From Cellulomonas sp. URHD0024 (lineage in GTDB: Bacteria > Actinomycetota > Actinomycetes > Actinomycetales > Cellulomonadaceae): a stretch of DNA of 64,000 bases. Under the pieces are notes generated by a model. The model saw only the letters and a list, made by a program, of their open reading frames with translations, did not search any database and had not been told where the DNA came from. Each line of letters begins with the position of its first letter. Within the stretch, counting starts at the first letter, position 1. The translations under genes were made by a program, and so were the position numbers. Below, piece after piece: positions 56,670 through 64,000 of the stretch. The DNA lies in contig NZ_KE384505.1 of the NCBI RefSeq assembly GCF_000426185.1, positions 688,915 to 752,914 of the forward strand. Reading direction: 5' to 3'.

Positions 56670-57098
56670 GCGCGCCAGGGCCACCGACAGGTCGATCGAC
56701 TCGCCGTCCTTGCCGCCGGCGCCGAGCACGAGCGTCGGTTCGGACGGGACCGGCGTCACCCCCGTGAACCGAGCCGCCAGGCTGCTCGGAACCGTCAGGA
56801 TGTAGAACTTCCCGTCCGTGTCGACCGCGATCGTCTCGTCCTTGCGCAGGTACCAGCCTGTCAGCGGTGTCCTGTAGCGGGTCCGGCGGTCGTAGCTGCG
56901 CGCTCGGAGCGCGACCGGCTGCGGACCGCGCTCCCGCACGTCGTGCAGGAACTCGGTGATCAGGTCGCGCGCAGCAGCCGACTCCATGCGCTGCCGGCTC
57001 GCGAGCCTGTCCTCGTGCGCTGCCGAGGTCGCACGCTGCTGCTCGCGCCACGCGGCCGCCGCATCGTCGGGGGGCCCGGACGTGCCCTGCTCAGACAC
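56655..57098 (-). CDS. Hypothetical cytoplasmic protein next to the DivIVA-like gene
   Basis: GTG 57098 follows GGGAG at five bases and gives 147 residues. The first 45 are polar and probably flexible (SEQGTSGPPDDAAAAWREQQRATSAAHEDRLASRQRMESAAARDL). The rest has RTRYRTPLTGWYLRKDETIAVDTDGKFYILTVPSSLAARFTGV, a compact beta-rich domain. No family is recognised. It lies 38 bases after the DivIVA-like stop on the same strand, so the two could be cotranscribed. Confidence 0.6.
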   Translation of the reverse strand: MSEQGTSGPPDDAAAAWREQQRATSAAHEDRLASRQRMESAAARDLITEFLHDVRERGPQPVALRARSYDRRTRYRTPLTGWYLRKDETIAVDTDGKFYILTVPSSLAARFTGVTPVPSEPTLVLGAGGKDGESIDLSVALARLLDR

Positions 57099-57135
57099 GC
57101 TCGCTCCCTGATCCGTGACGACGCGTCGGTGCGCT

Positions 57136-59301
57136 TCAGCGGGTCGGCGCGGTCGCGTCGTCCTTCCCGGCCTGCTCGTCGTGCGACTCGGGCTCGCCCG
57201 ACTCCTCGACCTGCGCGTCAGGGGCCGCCGGGCCGGGCGCCGAGTCGTCGGACGGCCCACCCTGCGCAGGTACCCCGGGCGCGGCCGAAGGCGGAACCAC
57301 GGCTGCCGCGGAGACCGGCGCCGGCCGCGACTTCGCGGGGCGGGCGGGCGGTCGAGCGGGCTTGGTCGACGGCTTGTCCGGAGCGCCCGTGCGCTGTTCC
57401 GAGCCCTTGGCCTCAGGAGCGGCCTTCTTCTGCTCCTGCTCGAACGCGGCCTCGGCCCGGGACGCCCTCTCGAGCGTGGCGCGGTCCGGGTTGTGCCCCA
57501 GCAGGTTGCGCAGCTCGTCGAGGTAGGACGTGATCGACTCGCGCTGCCGGTTCAGGTCCTCGACCTGGCGGGCCGCGGACGTCCGCTCACGCTCCGACTC
57601 GGTCATGGCGTCCGAGATCTGCTTCTCGGCGTGCTCGCGGGCCTCGGCGACCACGCGGTCGGCGTTCTTGCGCGCGTTGGAGAGCAGCTCCTTCGCGTGC
57701 GTCTCGGCGTCGGTCCGCACCTTGTCGCCCTGCGCGAGCGCCTTGGCCACCCGCTGCTCGGCCTCGGACGCGTGCGCCTCGGCGTCGCGCACGAGGCGCT
57801 CCGTGTCGGCTCGGGCCGTCTCGTGCCGCTCGGCGTCCTCACGCTCCGCCGCCTCCCGGCGCGAGGCGATCGACAGCTCGGCGTCCGCGAGCCGCTGCTC
57901 GGCAGAACGCACCAGCTCGTCGGCCGTCGTCCGGGCGGTGGCGGTGAGCTCTGTCGCGGCCCGACGGGCCTCCGTGAGTGCTCGCTCGACCTCGAGCCGC
58001 GTCCGTTCCCGAAGCTCGCTGGTCTCGCGGTCCGTCGACGACCGCAGCTCGGCGGTCTCCCGCGCGGTGACCTCGGTCAGCTCGGCGGCCTCGCGCGCGG
58101 TGACGTCGCGCAGGTGGCTGGTCTCCTGGGCGGCGCGCTCGCGCTGCTCGGTCGTCTCCCGCTCCGCGGTCGCCCGCAGGTCCGCGGCGTACCTCTCCGC
58201 ATCACCTCGCAGTGCGACCACGGCCTGCTGGGCCTCCGCGCGGAAGGCCGTGACCTCGTCGGCTGCCGAGGCGCGCAACTCACTCGTCTCGCGCTCCGCC
58301 TGGGCCCGCACGAAGGCCGCGTACTGCTCGGCCTCGACCCGCAGCGCGGCGACCTCGGCGCTGACACGCTGCTGGAGCGCCGCGCCGTCGCGCTCGGCGC
58401 TGGCCCGCACGCCGTCCGCGTACTCCTGCGTCTGGACGCGCAGCGACGTGACCTCCTCGGCGGCCTGCTGACGCAGCGCGGCGACCTCGGCGGCGGCGTC
58501 GGAACGCTGCTGGGCGACGTACCGGTCGACCTCGGCGCGCTGCGCTGCGAGCTCGGTCTCGACGCGCTGCCGCAGCTCCGTGGTGTCGGCATCGGCACTC
58601 TGGCGCAGATCCTGCGCGTAGTGCTCCGCCTCCTCGCGCTGTGCCGTCGTCTCGGCCTCGCTGCGCGAACGCAGCTCGCTCGCGGTGCGCTCGGTGGCGA
58701 TGCGCAGCTGGGTGGCCTCGTGCTCGACGCTCGCGCGCAGCGTGCCGAGCTCGCGCTCGAGCGAGCTGCGGCGCTCGCTCTCCTCGGTCGTGATCGCGCT
58801 CTGGATGCGCGCGGCCTCGCGCTCGGCGGAACCGACGAGCTCCTCGGCCCGGCGCTGCGCGGCCAGCAGGGTGCTCTCCGCCTCGGACGAGGCCGTCGCC
58901 TTGACCTCGTCGGCTTCCCGACGAGCGGTCGCGACGAGCTCGGCGACCTCGTTCTCCGCGCGGGCTCGCAGCTGTCCCGACGAGAGCTTCGCGCGGGCCA
59001 GGGCGTCGGCGGCCTGGGCGTTCGCCTGCGTCACGACGTCGGAGGACTGCTCTTCCGCGGAACGCAGCAGCTGCTCGATGCGTGAGCCGAGACCGGAGTA
59101 GGTGGGCCGCTCGGCCTCGCGAAGCTGACGGTGCGCCTCGGAGAGCTCCCCGGCGACCTGCATGGCCCGCCCGTCGAGCTGCTCGACCTGGGCGCGCGCA
59201 TCGGCCAGAGCCTTCTCGAGATCGGAGACGCGGCTGTCGACGGCTTCGCGTTCGTATCCGCGGAAGTTGACGACGGGGAAGGGGGTCCGGGCGTCGGGCA
59301 C
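57136..59301 (-). CDS. DivIVA/Scy-like long coiled-coil protein
   Basis: The 721-residue protein begins with a short DivIVA-like element (TPFPVVNFRGYEREAVDSRVSDLEKAL) that could bind curved membrane. About residues 60-600 are one nearly uninterrupted coiled coil rich in Glu, Ala and Arg, with repeats such as EREAARIQ, REAAEREDAERHE and ERETSELRASA, and few Pro or Gly. The remainder (about 610-721) is a Pro/Ala-rich acidic tail. This matches Scy-type polarity scaffolds of actinobacteria, long relatives of DivIVA that organise growth and wall assembly at poles. Role in this organism is inferred from architecture. GTG 59301 follows AGGAGGAT. Confidence 0.78.
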   Translation of the reverse strand: MPDARTPFPVVNFRGYEREAVDSRVSDLEKALADARAQVEQLDGRAMQVAGELSEAHRQLREAERPTYSGLGSRIEQLLRSAEEQSSDVVTQANAQAADALARAKLSSGQLRARAENEVAELVATARREADEVKATASSEAESTLLAAQRRAEELVGSAEREAARIQSAITTEESERRSSLERELGTLRASVEHEATQLRIATERTASELRSRSEAETTAQREEAEHYAQDLRQSADADTTELRQRVETELAAQRAEVDRYVAQQRSDAAAEVAALRQQAAEEVTSLRVQTQEYADGVRASAERDGAALQQRVSAEVAALRVEAEQYAAFVRAQAERETSELRASAADEVTAFRAEAQQAVVALRGDAERYAADLRATAERETTEQRERAAQETSHLRDVTAREAAELTEVTARETAELRSSTDRETSELRERTRLEVERALTEARRAATELTATARTTADELVRSAEQRLADAELSIASRREAAEREDAERHETARADTERLVRDAEAHASEAEQRVAKALAQGDKVRTDAETHAKELLSNARKNADRVVAEAREHAEKQISDAMTESERERTSAARQVEDLNRQRESITSYLDELRNLLGHNPDRATLERASRAEAAFEQEQKKAAPEAKGSEQRTGAPDKPSTKPARPPARPAKSRPAPVSAAAVVPPSAAPGVPAQGGPSDDSAPGPAAPDAQVEESGEPESHDEQAGKDDATAPTR

Positions 59302-59583
59302 GAGCGATCCTCCTGGGCACTGTGACTCCGTGGAGCCGCCTCGGTCGAGACGCTCGGTGACAACCGGAGCCCGGGCGCAACGATACCCGCGTTCACTCGT
59401 CCGTGGTCAGCCCCGACCGTCGCCATCAGCGCCTGGGCCGGGAGAACACCGCGGTTGCGCGTCCGGGCAGGGCTCGTTCCGCCTCCGTGCAGCGCCTGTC
59501 CGGCGTCCCGGGGAAACGTCCCGGTTCGGCCGTGACGTGCCACTCTGCCTATCCTGGGGCTTCTCGTCCCTGGAGGATCCTGC
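59302..59583. other. Divergent intergenic region with weak promoters only
   Basis: No gene is visible. TATCCT (59550-59555) and, on the other strand, TATCGT (59386-59391) are possible -10 elements for the two divergent genes; neither has a good -35. The GGAGGATC ribosome site of the plus-strand gene occupies the last 15 bases. Confidence 0.4.
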
Positions 59584-61368
59584 GTGGTGAAGCGACTGAT
59601 CATCGCCGCCGTCGGCGTCGTCGGACTGGTCGTCATCGGTCTCGGCGTGGCCTCGGCGACGGTGTGGAGGGCTGACGACGTCCTTGTCGCCGGGACGGCG
59701 GGGGGCCCACACACGCTCGTCACGGCCCCCGGTGTCCTGGAGCTCGGCGGCGACCCCGTCACCGTCCACGTGACGGTTCCCGACAAGGGCACCGTCACGC
59801 TGGCGATCGGCCGCGACACGGACGTCGAGGGCTGGGTCGGCACGGAGGCGCACGGCCAGGTGACGGGTCTGCAGAGCTGGCACGAGCTGGCCGTCACCGG
59901 CGTGAAGGACACGACACCGACACCGGCGCCGTCGGCCAGCGCGAGCGCCAGCGCCAGCGCGAGTGCCGCCGCAGCCGCGGCGACGCCCACGCCGTCGCCC
60001 TCCAAGGCCGCTGCCGATGTCGCCACGGCCACCGACCCCGCCGGGTCGGACCTCTGGGTCGCCCAGGCGACCGGCAAGGGCTCCGCGACGCTCGAGTGGC
60101 CGCAGCAGGAAGGCCGCTGGAGCCTCATCGCGGTGAGCAGCGGCGCCTCCGCACCCCACCTCACGCTGGCCTGGCCGCGTGTCGTCACCACTCCGTGGCT
60201 CTGGCCGTCCGTCGTCATCGGGCTCCTGCTCGTCCTGCTGGCCGGCTGGCTGCTGTACCGGGACATCCGCCGGCACCGCCAGGGTCTCGACGAGGAGTGG
60301 CACCCGGTCACGACCGGCGCCGTCCCGACCGTGCTGTCCCAGGACATCGAGGCGATCCCCGTCCTGACCCGCCGTCAGCTGCGTGAAGCCGAAGCTGCTC
60401 GCAGTGCCCGCCCCGCACCGCGCACCGGTCAGGTCGCCGCGGTCTCGCCGCCGCTCGCCGACGAACAGGTCCGGACCGCGACGACGCCCGTCGACGCGCC
60501 GCCGCTCAGTCGTCGGGCGCTCCGGGGTGGCGTGTCCACGCAGACGTCACCGACCGGATCCGTACCGGCCGCCCCGGTCCCGGCTCCGGTCGCGACCGCG
60601 TCCGCCGGTGCGACTGCGTCCGCAGGGGCGTGGACGCCCGCGCCTCGTCCCGCGGAGTCGCCCGCCGGCGCCTCACCCTCGGCGCCGGCGACCAACGGTT
60701 CGGCGCCCAACGGTGCTCAGCCCGCCGGACCCGTGTCCGCTGGACCTGTCCCCGCCGGCCCTGTACCGGCTGGCCCGCACGGTACAGACGGCGCGCACGG
60801 TCGCCCGTCCTGGCTCAACGCCTCGGGCCACGCTGCCGCGGCACCCGCTCCGGCTCCGGGATCGGACGAGGTAGGACCGTCGTCGAGCAACGTGACGTCC
60901 CCTCCCGCTCCCGAAGGGTCCCGATCCGCGGTCGCTGCCTCGGGGGCCGCAGCCGCAGCCTCGGACCCCGATGGTCGTGGCGTCGGCTCCGCGTCGACCG
61001 GTTCCCGGACCCCCGCTCCGATCGGTGGCTCCGCCGCGGCCGGTGCGGTCGCACCCGGCGCTCGGCCCGCCGCGGGCGCCTCCCCGGCGGCTGCGTCGAC
61101 ACCGGGACCCCACCCCGCGACCGTGCGAGGTGCCACGGCCTGGGACGCGCGCACCGCACCGGTGCCCGGGGGATCGTCCGCCGAACCGCCCGACCCCCAT
61201 GCAGGACGGCCCGCCTGGCTGGCGCCGACCTCCGCCGGCGTCGCGCCGGGCCCGTCGGCCGGCGGGTCGCGGGCAGACGCCTGGCGGCGCGCGTGGGGGC
61301 TGCCACCGACCGAGGACGAGGCGAACCCCGTGACCGACGCGACGGACGAGAAGGAGGACGGCCGATGA
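59584..61368 (+). CDS. Membrane-anchored protein with long Pro/Ala-rich C-terminus
   Basis: The 594-residue protein has two membrane segments: residues 4-27 (RLIIAAVGVVGLVVIGLGVAS) and about 205-225 (LWPSVVIGLLLVLLAGWLLY). Between them is an extracytoplasmic domain of about 170 residues with a Ser/Ala-rich linker (SASASASASASA), followed after the second helix by an R/E-rich stalk and a low-complexity region of about 300 Pro/Ala/Gly-rich residues. No catalytic motif. The two GTG codons at 59584 and 59587 are both possible after GGAGGATC. The overlap with the lipoprotein gene suggests a shared cell-surface role. Confidence 0.75.
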   Translation: MVKRLIIAAVGVVGLVVIGLGVASATVWRADDVLVAGTAGGPHTLVTAPGVLELGGDPVTVHVTVPDKGTVTLAIGRDTDVEGWVGTEAHGQVTGLQSWHELAVTGVKDTTPTPAPSASASASASASAAAAAATPTPSPSKAAADVATATDPAGSDLWVAQATGKGSATLEWPQQEGRWSLIAVSSGASAPHLTLAWPRVVTTPWLWPSVVIGLLLVLLAGWLLYRDIRRHRQGLDEEWHPVTTGAVPTVLSQDIEAIPVLTRRQLREAEAARSARPAPRTGQVAAVSPPLADEQVRTATTPVDAPPLSRRALRGGVSTQTSPTGSVPAAPVPAPVATASAGATASAGAWTPAPRPAESPAGASPSAPATNGSAPNGAQPAGPVSAGPVPAGPVPAGPHGTDGAHGRPSWLNASGHAAAAPAPAPGSDEVGPSSSNVTSPPAPEGSRSAVAASGAAAAASDPDGRGVGSASTGSRTPAPIGGSAAAGAVAPGARPAAGASPAAASTPGPHPATVRGATAWDARTAPVPGGSSAEPPDPHAGRPAWLAPTSAGVAPGPSAGGSRADAWRRAWGLPPTEDEANPVTDATDEKEDGR

Positions 61369-62360
61369 ACCGCAGCATGCGCCGTCGGGCCGCACTCCTC
61401 GTCGGGATCGTCGTGGTCGGGCTTGCGGCGTGCGCGCCGGCGCTCCCGCAGCCCGAGCCCGCTCCTGTTCCCGCGGTCGCCCCGCCCGCGACGACGATCG
61501 CGCAGTCGGACAACGTCCTGACGGACCTGGGCGACGTCCTGAAGGCCGGTGACGCCGCGCTCGACCCGACGCTCCTGCCGCCCCGCGTCTCAGGCCCCGC
61601 GCTGGCCATCCGCTCGGCGGAGTACGTACGCGCCAAGGCGACCGCCAACACCAAGCCGCCGATCGCCATCCCGACCAAGGCCCAGGCGCTGATCCTTCCG
61701 CAGACCGACACGTGGCCGCGCACGCAGCTGGTGGTGACCGAGCAGCCCGACGACCTGCAAGCACCCCGCATCCTCGTGCTGCAGCAGACGAAGCCGCGCG
61801 ACCAGTACCACCTGTGGGGCTGGGGACGGATGGGACCGAGCATCCCGATGCCTCCGACCGCCGCCCCGCAGACCGGCAGCGCGGTGCTGGCGCCGGACGC
61901 GACGGGTCTGGTGGCGACACCGACCGACACGCTCGTCCAGTACTGCGACGTCCTGACCAAGGGATCCGCTTCCCCCTACGCGGCAGCGTTCGCACCTGAC
62001 GCCTTCCGGACGGGCGTCGAAGCGGCCCGCGCGTCGACGGTCAGCAGTGTCGGTGCGGCGGGTACGGCGACCGAGACCTACACCCCGGAGCCGGCACCGC
62101 TCACCACGCTGGCCACGGTGGACGGCGGCGCGATCGTCGTGGGCCAGCTGACGACCGTCTCGACGGTCCTGCTCACGCCGGGCGGCACCATCAAGCTCGA
62201 CCCGTTCTACGCTGCGCTCACCGGCAAGGACACCGCCGCGAGCAGCTTCGTGCGCACGTTCACCGACGTCGTGATCATCTACGTCCCGCCGGCGGGGAGC
62301 ACCGCTCTCATGCAGGTCCTCGCCGCCGAGCATGCCGTCACCGCCGTGACCGCGGACTGA
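61365..62360 (+). CDS. Secreted lipoprotein of unknown function
   Basis: The 331-residue protein starts with a lipoprotein signal peptide (RRAALLVGIVVVGLAAC) whose lipobox Cys is residue 23, followed by a Pro-rich linker. The mature domain contains LPQTDTWPRTQLVVTEQPDDLQAPRILVLQQ and ends AAEHAVTAVTAD; it is not recognised. The start overlaps the upstream membrane gene by four bases. The pair, followed by the thioredoxin-TPR gene, looks like one operon. Confidence 0.8.
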   Translation: MNRSMRRRAALLVGIVVVGLAACAPALPQPEPAPVPAVAPPATTIAQSDNVLTDLGDVLKAGDAALDPTLLPPRVSGPALAIRSAEYVRAKATANTKPPIAIPTKAQALILPQTDTWPRTQLVVTEQPDDLQAPRILVLQQTKPRDQYHLWGWGRMGPSIPMPPTAAPQTGSAVLAPDATGLVATPTDTLVQYCDVLTKGSASPYAAAFAPDAFRTGVEAARASTVSSVGAAGTATETYTPEPAPLTTLATVDGGAIVVGQLTTVSTVLLTPGGTIKLDPFYAALTGKDTAASSFVRTFTDVVIIYVPPAGSTALMQVLAAEHAVTAVTAD

Positions 62361-62424
62361 GTTTCGGGCAGTCTGTCCCCAGGACCTGAACCACACCCGA
62401 CCTCGCACGAAGGACTCACCTCGC

Positions 62425-63366
62425 ATGTCCCAGCCCACCGGACCCCGCCCACGGCTCGACGCACGCGGTGCGGTCGACCTCTCCTCGCTCGCCCGCCCCG
62501 CGACGCCACCCCCGGGTTCGCCCGGCGGCCTGCCTGCCCCCGGCGCCTTCGTCGTGGACGTCGACCAGGCAACCTTCCCGTCGCTGGTGCAGAGCTCCAC
62601 GACCCATCCGGTCGTCGTGGTGCTCTGGGCAGCCTGGAGCGAGGTCAGCACGGCGGTCGCCGCGGACCTTGCCGCGCTCGCCGACGAGGACGGTGGACGT
62701 TGGCTCCTCGCCCGCATCGACGCCGAGGCCAACCCGCAGATCGCGCAGGCCTTCCAGGCGCAGTCGGTGCCGACGGTCGTCGCGGTGCTCGCGGGCCAGC
62801 CCTTGCCGCTCTTCCAGGGCGCTTACCCGCGCGACCAGGTCCGGGCGGTGCTCGACCAGGTGCTGGCCGCCGCGGAAGCGAACGGGATCACGGCGCTCGT
62901 CACCCCGACGGGTCCGGACGCGGAGGCTCCCGGAGCGGAGCAGGAGCCGGAGCTGCCGCCGCTGCACCAGGCTGCTTACGACGCCATCGAGCGCGACGAC
63001 CTCGATGCCGCTCGCGCGGCCTACGAGCAGGCGATCGCCGAGGATCCGCGCGACGCGCTCGCGCGGGCCGGCCTCGCCCAGGTGGGACTGCTCGACCGCA
63101 CGCGCGACGCCGACCTCCAGGCGGCGCGGACGGCCGCCGCCGGGGACCCCCAGGACGTCGACGCGCAGCTGGCGGTCGCGGACCTGGACATCCTCGGTGG
63201 CAACGTCGAGGACGCGTTCGGCCGACTCATCGACGTGCTCCGGACCACGTTCGGTCCCGACCGGGAACGTGTCCGCCTGCGACTCGTGGACCTCTTCGAG
63301 GTCATCGGCGGCGACGACCCCCGCGTGGTCGCAGCTCGACGAGCCATGGCAAGCGCGCTCTACTGA
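62425..63366 (+). CDS. YbbN-like thioredoxin-fold plus TPR protein
   Basis: The 313-residue protein has a thioredoxin-like domain at residues 40-150 (FVVDVDQATFPSLVQSS, VVVLWAAWSEVSTAVAADL, LARIDAEANPQIAQAFQAQSVPTVVAVLAG) whose CxxC is replaced by WSEVS, so it cannot catalyse disulfide exchange. The C-terminal part (about 185-313) has TPR-like helices (AAYDAIERDDLDAARAAYEQAIAEDPRDALARAGLAQ). This is the E. coli YbbN/CnoX layout, a holdase working with DnaK or GroEL. Its gene is followed by the rRNA operon leader. Confidence 0.9.
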   Translation: MSQPTGPRPRLDARGAVDLSSLARPATPPPGSPGGLPAPGAFVVDVDQATFPSLVQSSTTHPVVVVLWAAWSEVSTAVAADLAALADEDGGRWLLARIDAEANPQIAQAFQAQSVPTVVAVLAGQPLPLFQGAYPRDQVRAVLDQVLAAAEANGITALVTPTGPDAEAPGAEQEPELPPLHQAAYDAIERDDLDAARAAYEQAIAEDPRDALARAGLAQVGLLDRTRDADLQAARTAAAGDPQDVDAQLAVADLDILGGNVEDAFGRLIDVLRTTFGPDRERVRLRLVDLFEVIGGDDPRVVAARRAMASALY

Positions 63367-63425
63367 CGCGTCGGCGCAGGTCAGGCCCTTGTCAGGTGTG
63401 GTGACCGGGGTCACCCGGCCCGGAT

Positions 63426-63455
63426 TTGCCCGCGGGGCCGCTCTGCACGTACTGT
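63426..63455 (+). promoter_or_regulatory. Possible upstream rRNA promoter P1
   Basis: TTGCCC (63426-63431) and TACTGT (63450-63455) are spaced by 18 bases. The -35 is imperfect. It lies about 210 bases before the stronger P2 element. Confidence 0.35.
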
Positions 63456-63636
63456 TCTCGATGTCGCCCGGCAGGGAGGAACGGACACCGAGGATTGGAC
63501 CTCGATGGCTGGTCCCCCGGGTAGACACCCCCGGAAGTTCCGACCGGCGATCATGTCGCCGGTCATCTGGAGCGTCCGGCTGGAGCTAGGCTCCTCATCC
63601 CGACGACTTCCGCTCAGATCAACACTGAGACGAAGT

Positions 63637-63671
63637 TTGACGGGGAGGTTCAACTCCGCTAAGTTAGAACG
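63637..63671 (+). promoter_or_regulatory. rRNA operon promoter
   Basis: TTGACG (63637-63642) and TAAGTT (63660-63665) are spaced by 17 bases. Transcription would start near 63671, about 290 bases before the 16S gene. Strong -35 and correct spacing make it the main promoter of the rRNA operon. Confidence 0.75.
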
Positions 63672-63712
63672 GTTGCCTCCGGACAGGTTGAAGGACCTGA
63701 ATGGATGCGCGT

Positions 63713-63740
63713 CTGTTCCTTGAGAACTCAACAGTGTGCC
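63713..63740 (+). promoter_or_regulatory. Leader antitermination/processing element with boxA-like sequence
   Basis: CTGTTCCTTGAGAACTCAAC at 63713-63732 resembles the TTTGAGAACTC element seen before 16S genes and in the spacers of actinobacterial rRNA operons. It may serve as part of the NusB/NusE boxA or as a pre-rRNA processing stem. A run of about a dozen G lies downstream near 63790. Confidence 0.55.
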
Positions 63741-63964
63741 AAATAGTCGATGCCATATGGCTCGTCTGCTGAGGTGTTTCTTGCCCGATGGGGGGGGGGG
63801 GCTGAGGTGGGTGGGTCTTGGTTGAGATGGGTGTCGTTCTTCTACCTCCGTGGAAGGCGATGCCGCATACAGCCGAATCTGATTGGCTTGCCGGGTTGAA
63901 CCGGTGGAGCCGTTTCGTTTTGTCGGTTGCCTTGCTGCTTCGGTGGTGGGGTGCCAGTTGACAT

Positions 63965-64000
63965 TTACGGAGAGTTTGATTCTGGCTCAGGACGAACGCT
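63965..64000 (+). rRNA. rrs: 16S ribosomal RNA, 5' end (partial)
   Basis: The sequence GGAGAGTTTGATTCTGGCTC at 63969-63988 is the conserved 5' end of 16S rRNA, followed by AGGACGAACGCT to the window edge. The base after GAT is T rather than C. The exact mature start is uncertain by a few bases. The rest of the gene and operon lie beyond the window. Confidence 0.95.

Overview
The window is very GC-rich, uses GTG starts freely and chains genes by 1- or 4-base stop/start overlaps. Its central block from argS to nucS follows the gene order familiar from actinobacterial chromosomes such as Mycobacterium: argS-lysA-hom-thrC-thrB-rho-rpmE-prfA-prmC-sua5-wecA-like-atpI-like-atpBEFHAGDC-DUF2550-nucS. 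The glucosidase genes, the CBM6-DUF1996 secreted protein and the CebR-like operators point to a saccharolytic actinobacterium, probably a Micrococcales relative of Cellulomonas. The genus is an inference. The window ends on the first bases of a 16S rRNA gene.

Left part (1-18 kb) is accessory and partly decayed. It starts with a truncated YCII (DGPF) protein fused by overlap to an ECF42-type sigma factor. Small membrane or exported proteins and a second DGPF protein follow. Next comes a stretch carrying the frameshifted remnant of a phage-type tyrosine recombinase, then a minus-strand sulfur cassette (SQR-like flavoprotein, DsrC/TusE-like, DsrE-like) with a structured leader and a possible 19-codon upstream reading frame. 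A frameshifted C-terminal piece of an enolase lies beside it. Then come a TetR regulator with an overlapping promoter/operator driving an ABC exporter pair, a CPA1 antiporter, an alpha/beta hydrolase, a CBS-ArsB/NhaD-type pair, a fossil TetR C-terminus next to tRNA-Arg(CCG), a divergent FCD/GntR-MFS pair and the secreted CBM6-DUF1996 protein.

Central part (18.3-41.2 kb) is core. argS and lysA overlap; hom, thrC and thrB make threonine from homoserine; rho, polyphosphate kinase 2, rpmE, prfA, prmC and sua5 serve transcription, translation and nucleotide supply. A WecA-like transferase and an AtpI-like protein lead into the complete F1Fo ATP synthase operon. Its atpB seems to start at CTG, and it has a 14-bp hairpin between atpD and a short atpC. 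NucS/EndoMS is the actinobacterial mismatch endonuclease.

Right part (41.2-64 kb) begins with a TetR gene under a double palindrome and a YndJ-DUF1990 fusion. nagA is convergent with a LacI regulator that faces an ABC sugar importer and a YicI-like alpha-xylosidase; two CGAAGCGCTTCG palindromes lie between. A GH1 beta-glucosidase follows under a CebR-like operator. Together these suggest uptake and intracellular trimming of xyloglucan- or xyloside-type oligosaccharides plus beta-glucosides. Housekeeping genes (HAD phosphatase, methyltransferase, two hydrolases), a 721-residue DivIVA/Scy-like coiled-coil protein, a membrane protein-lipoprotein pair and a CxxC-less thioredoxin-TPR protein precede the rRNA promoter and leader.
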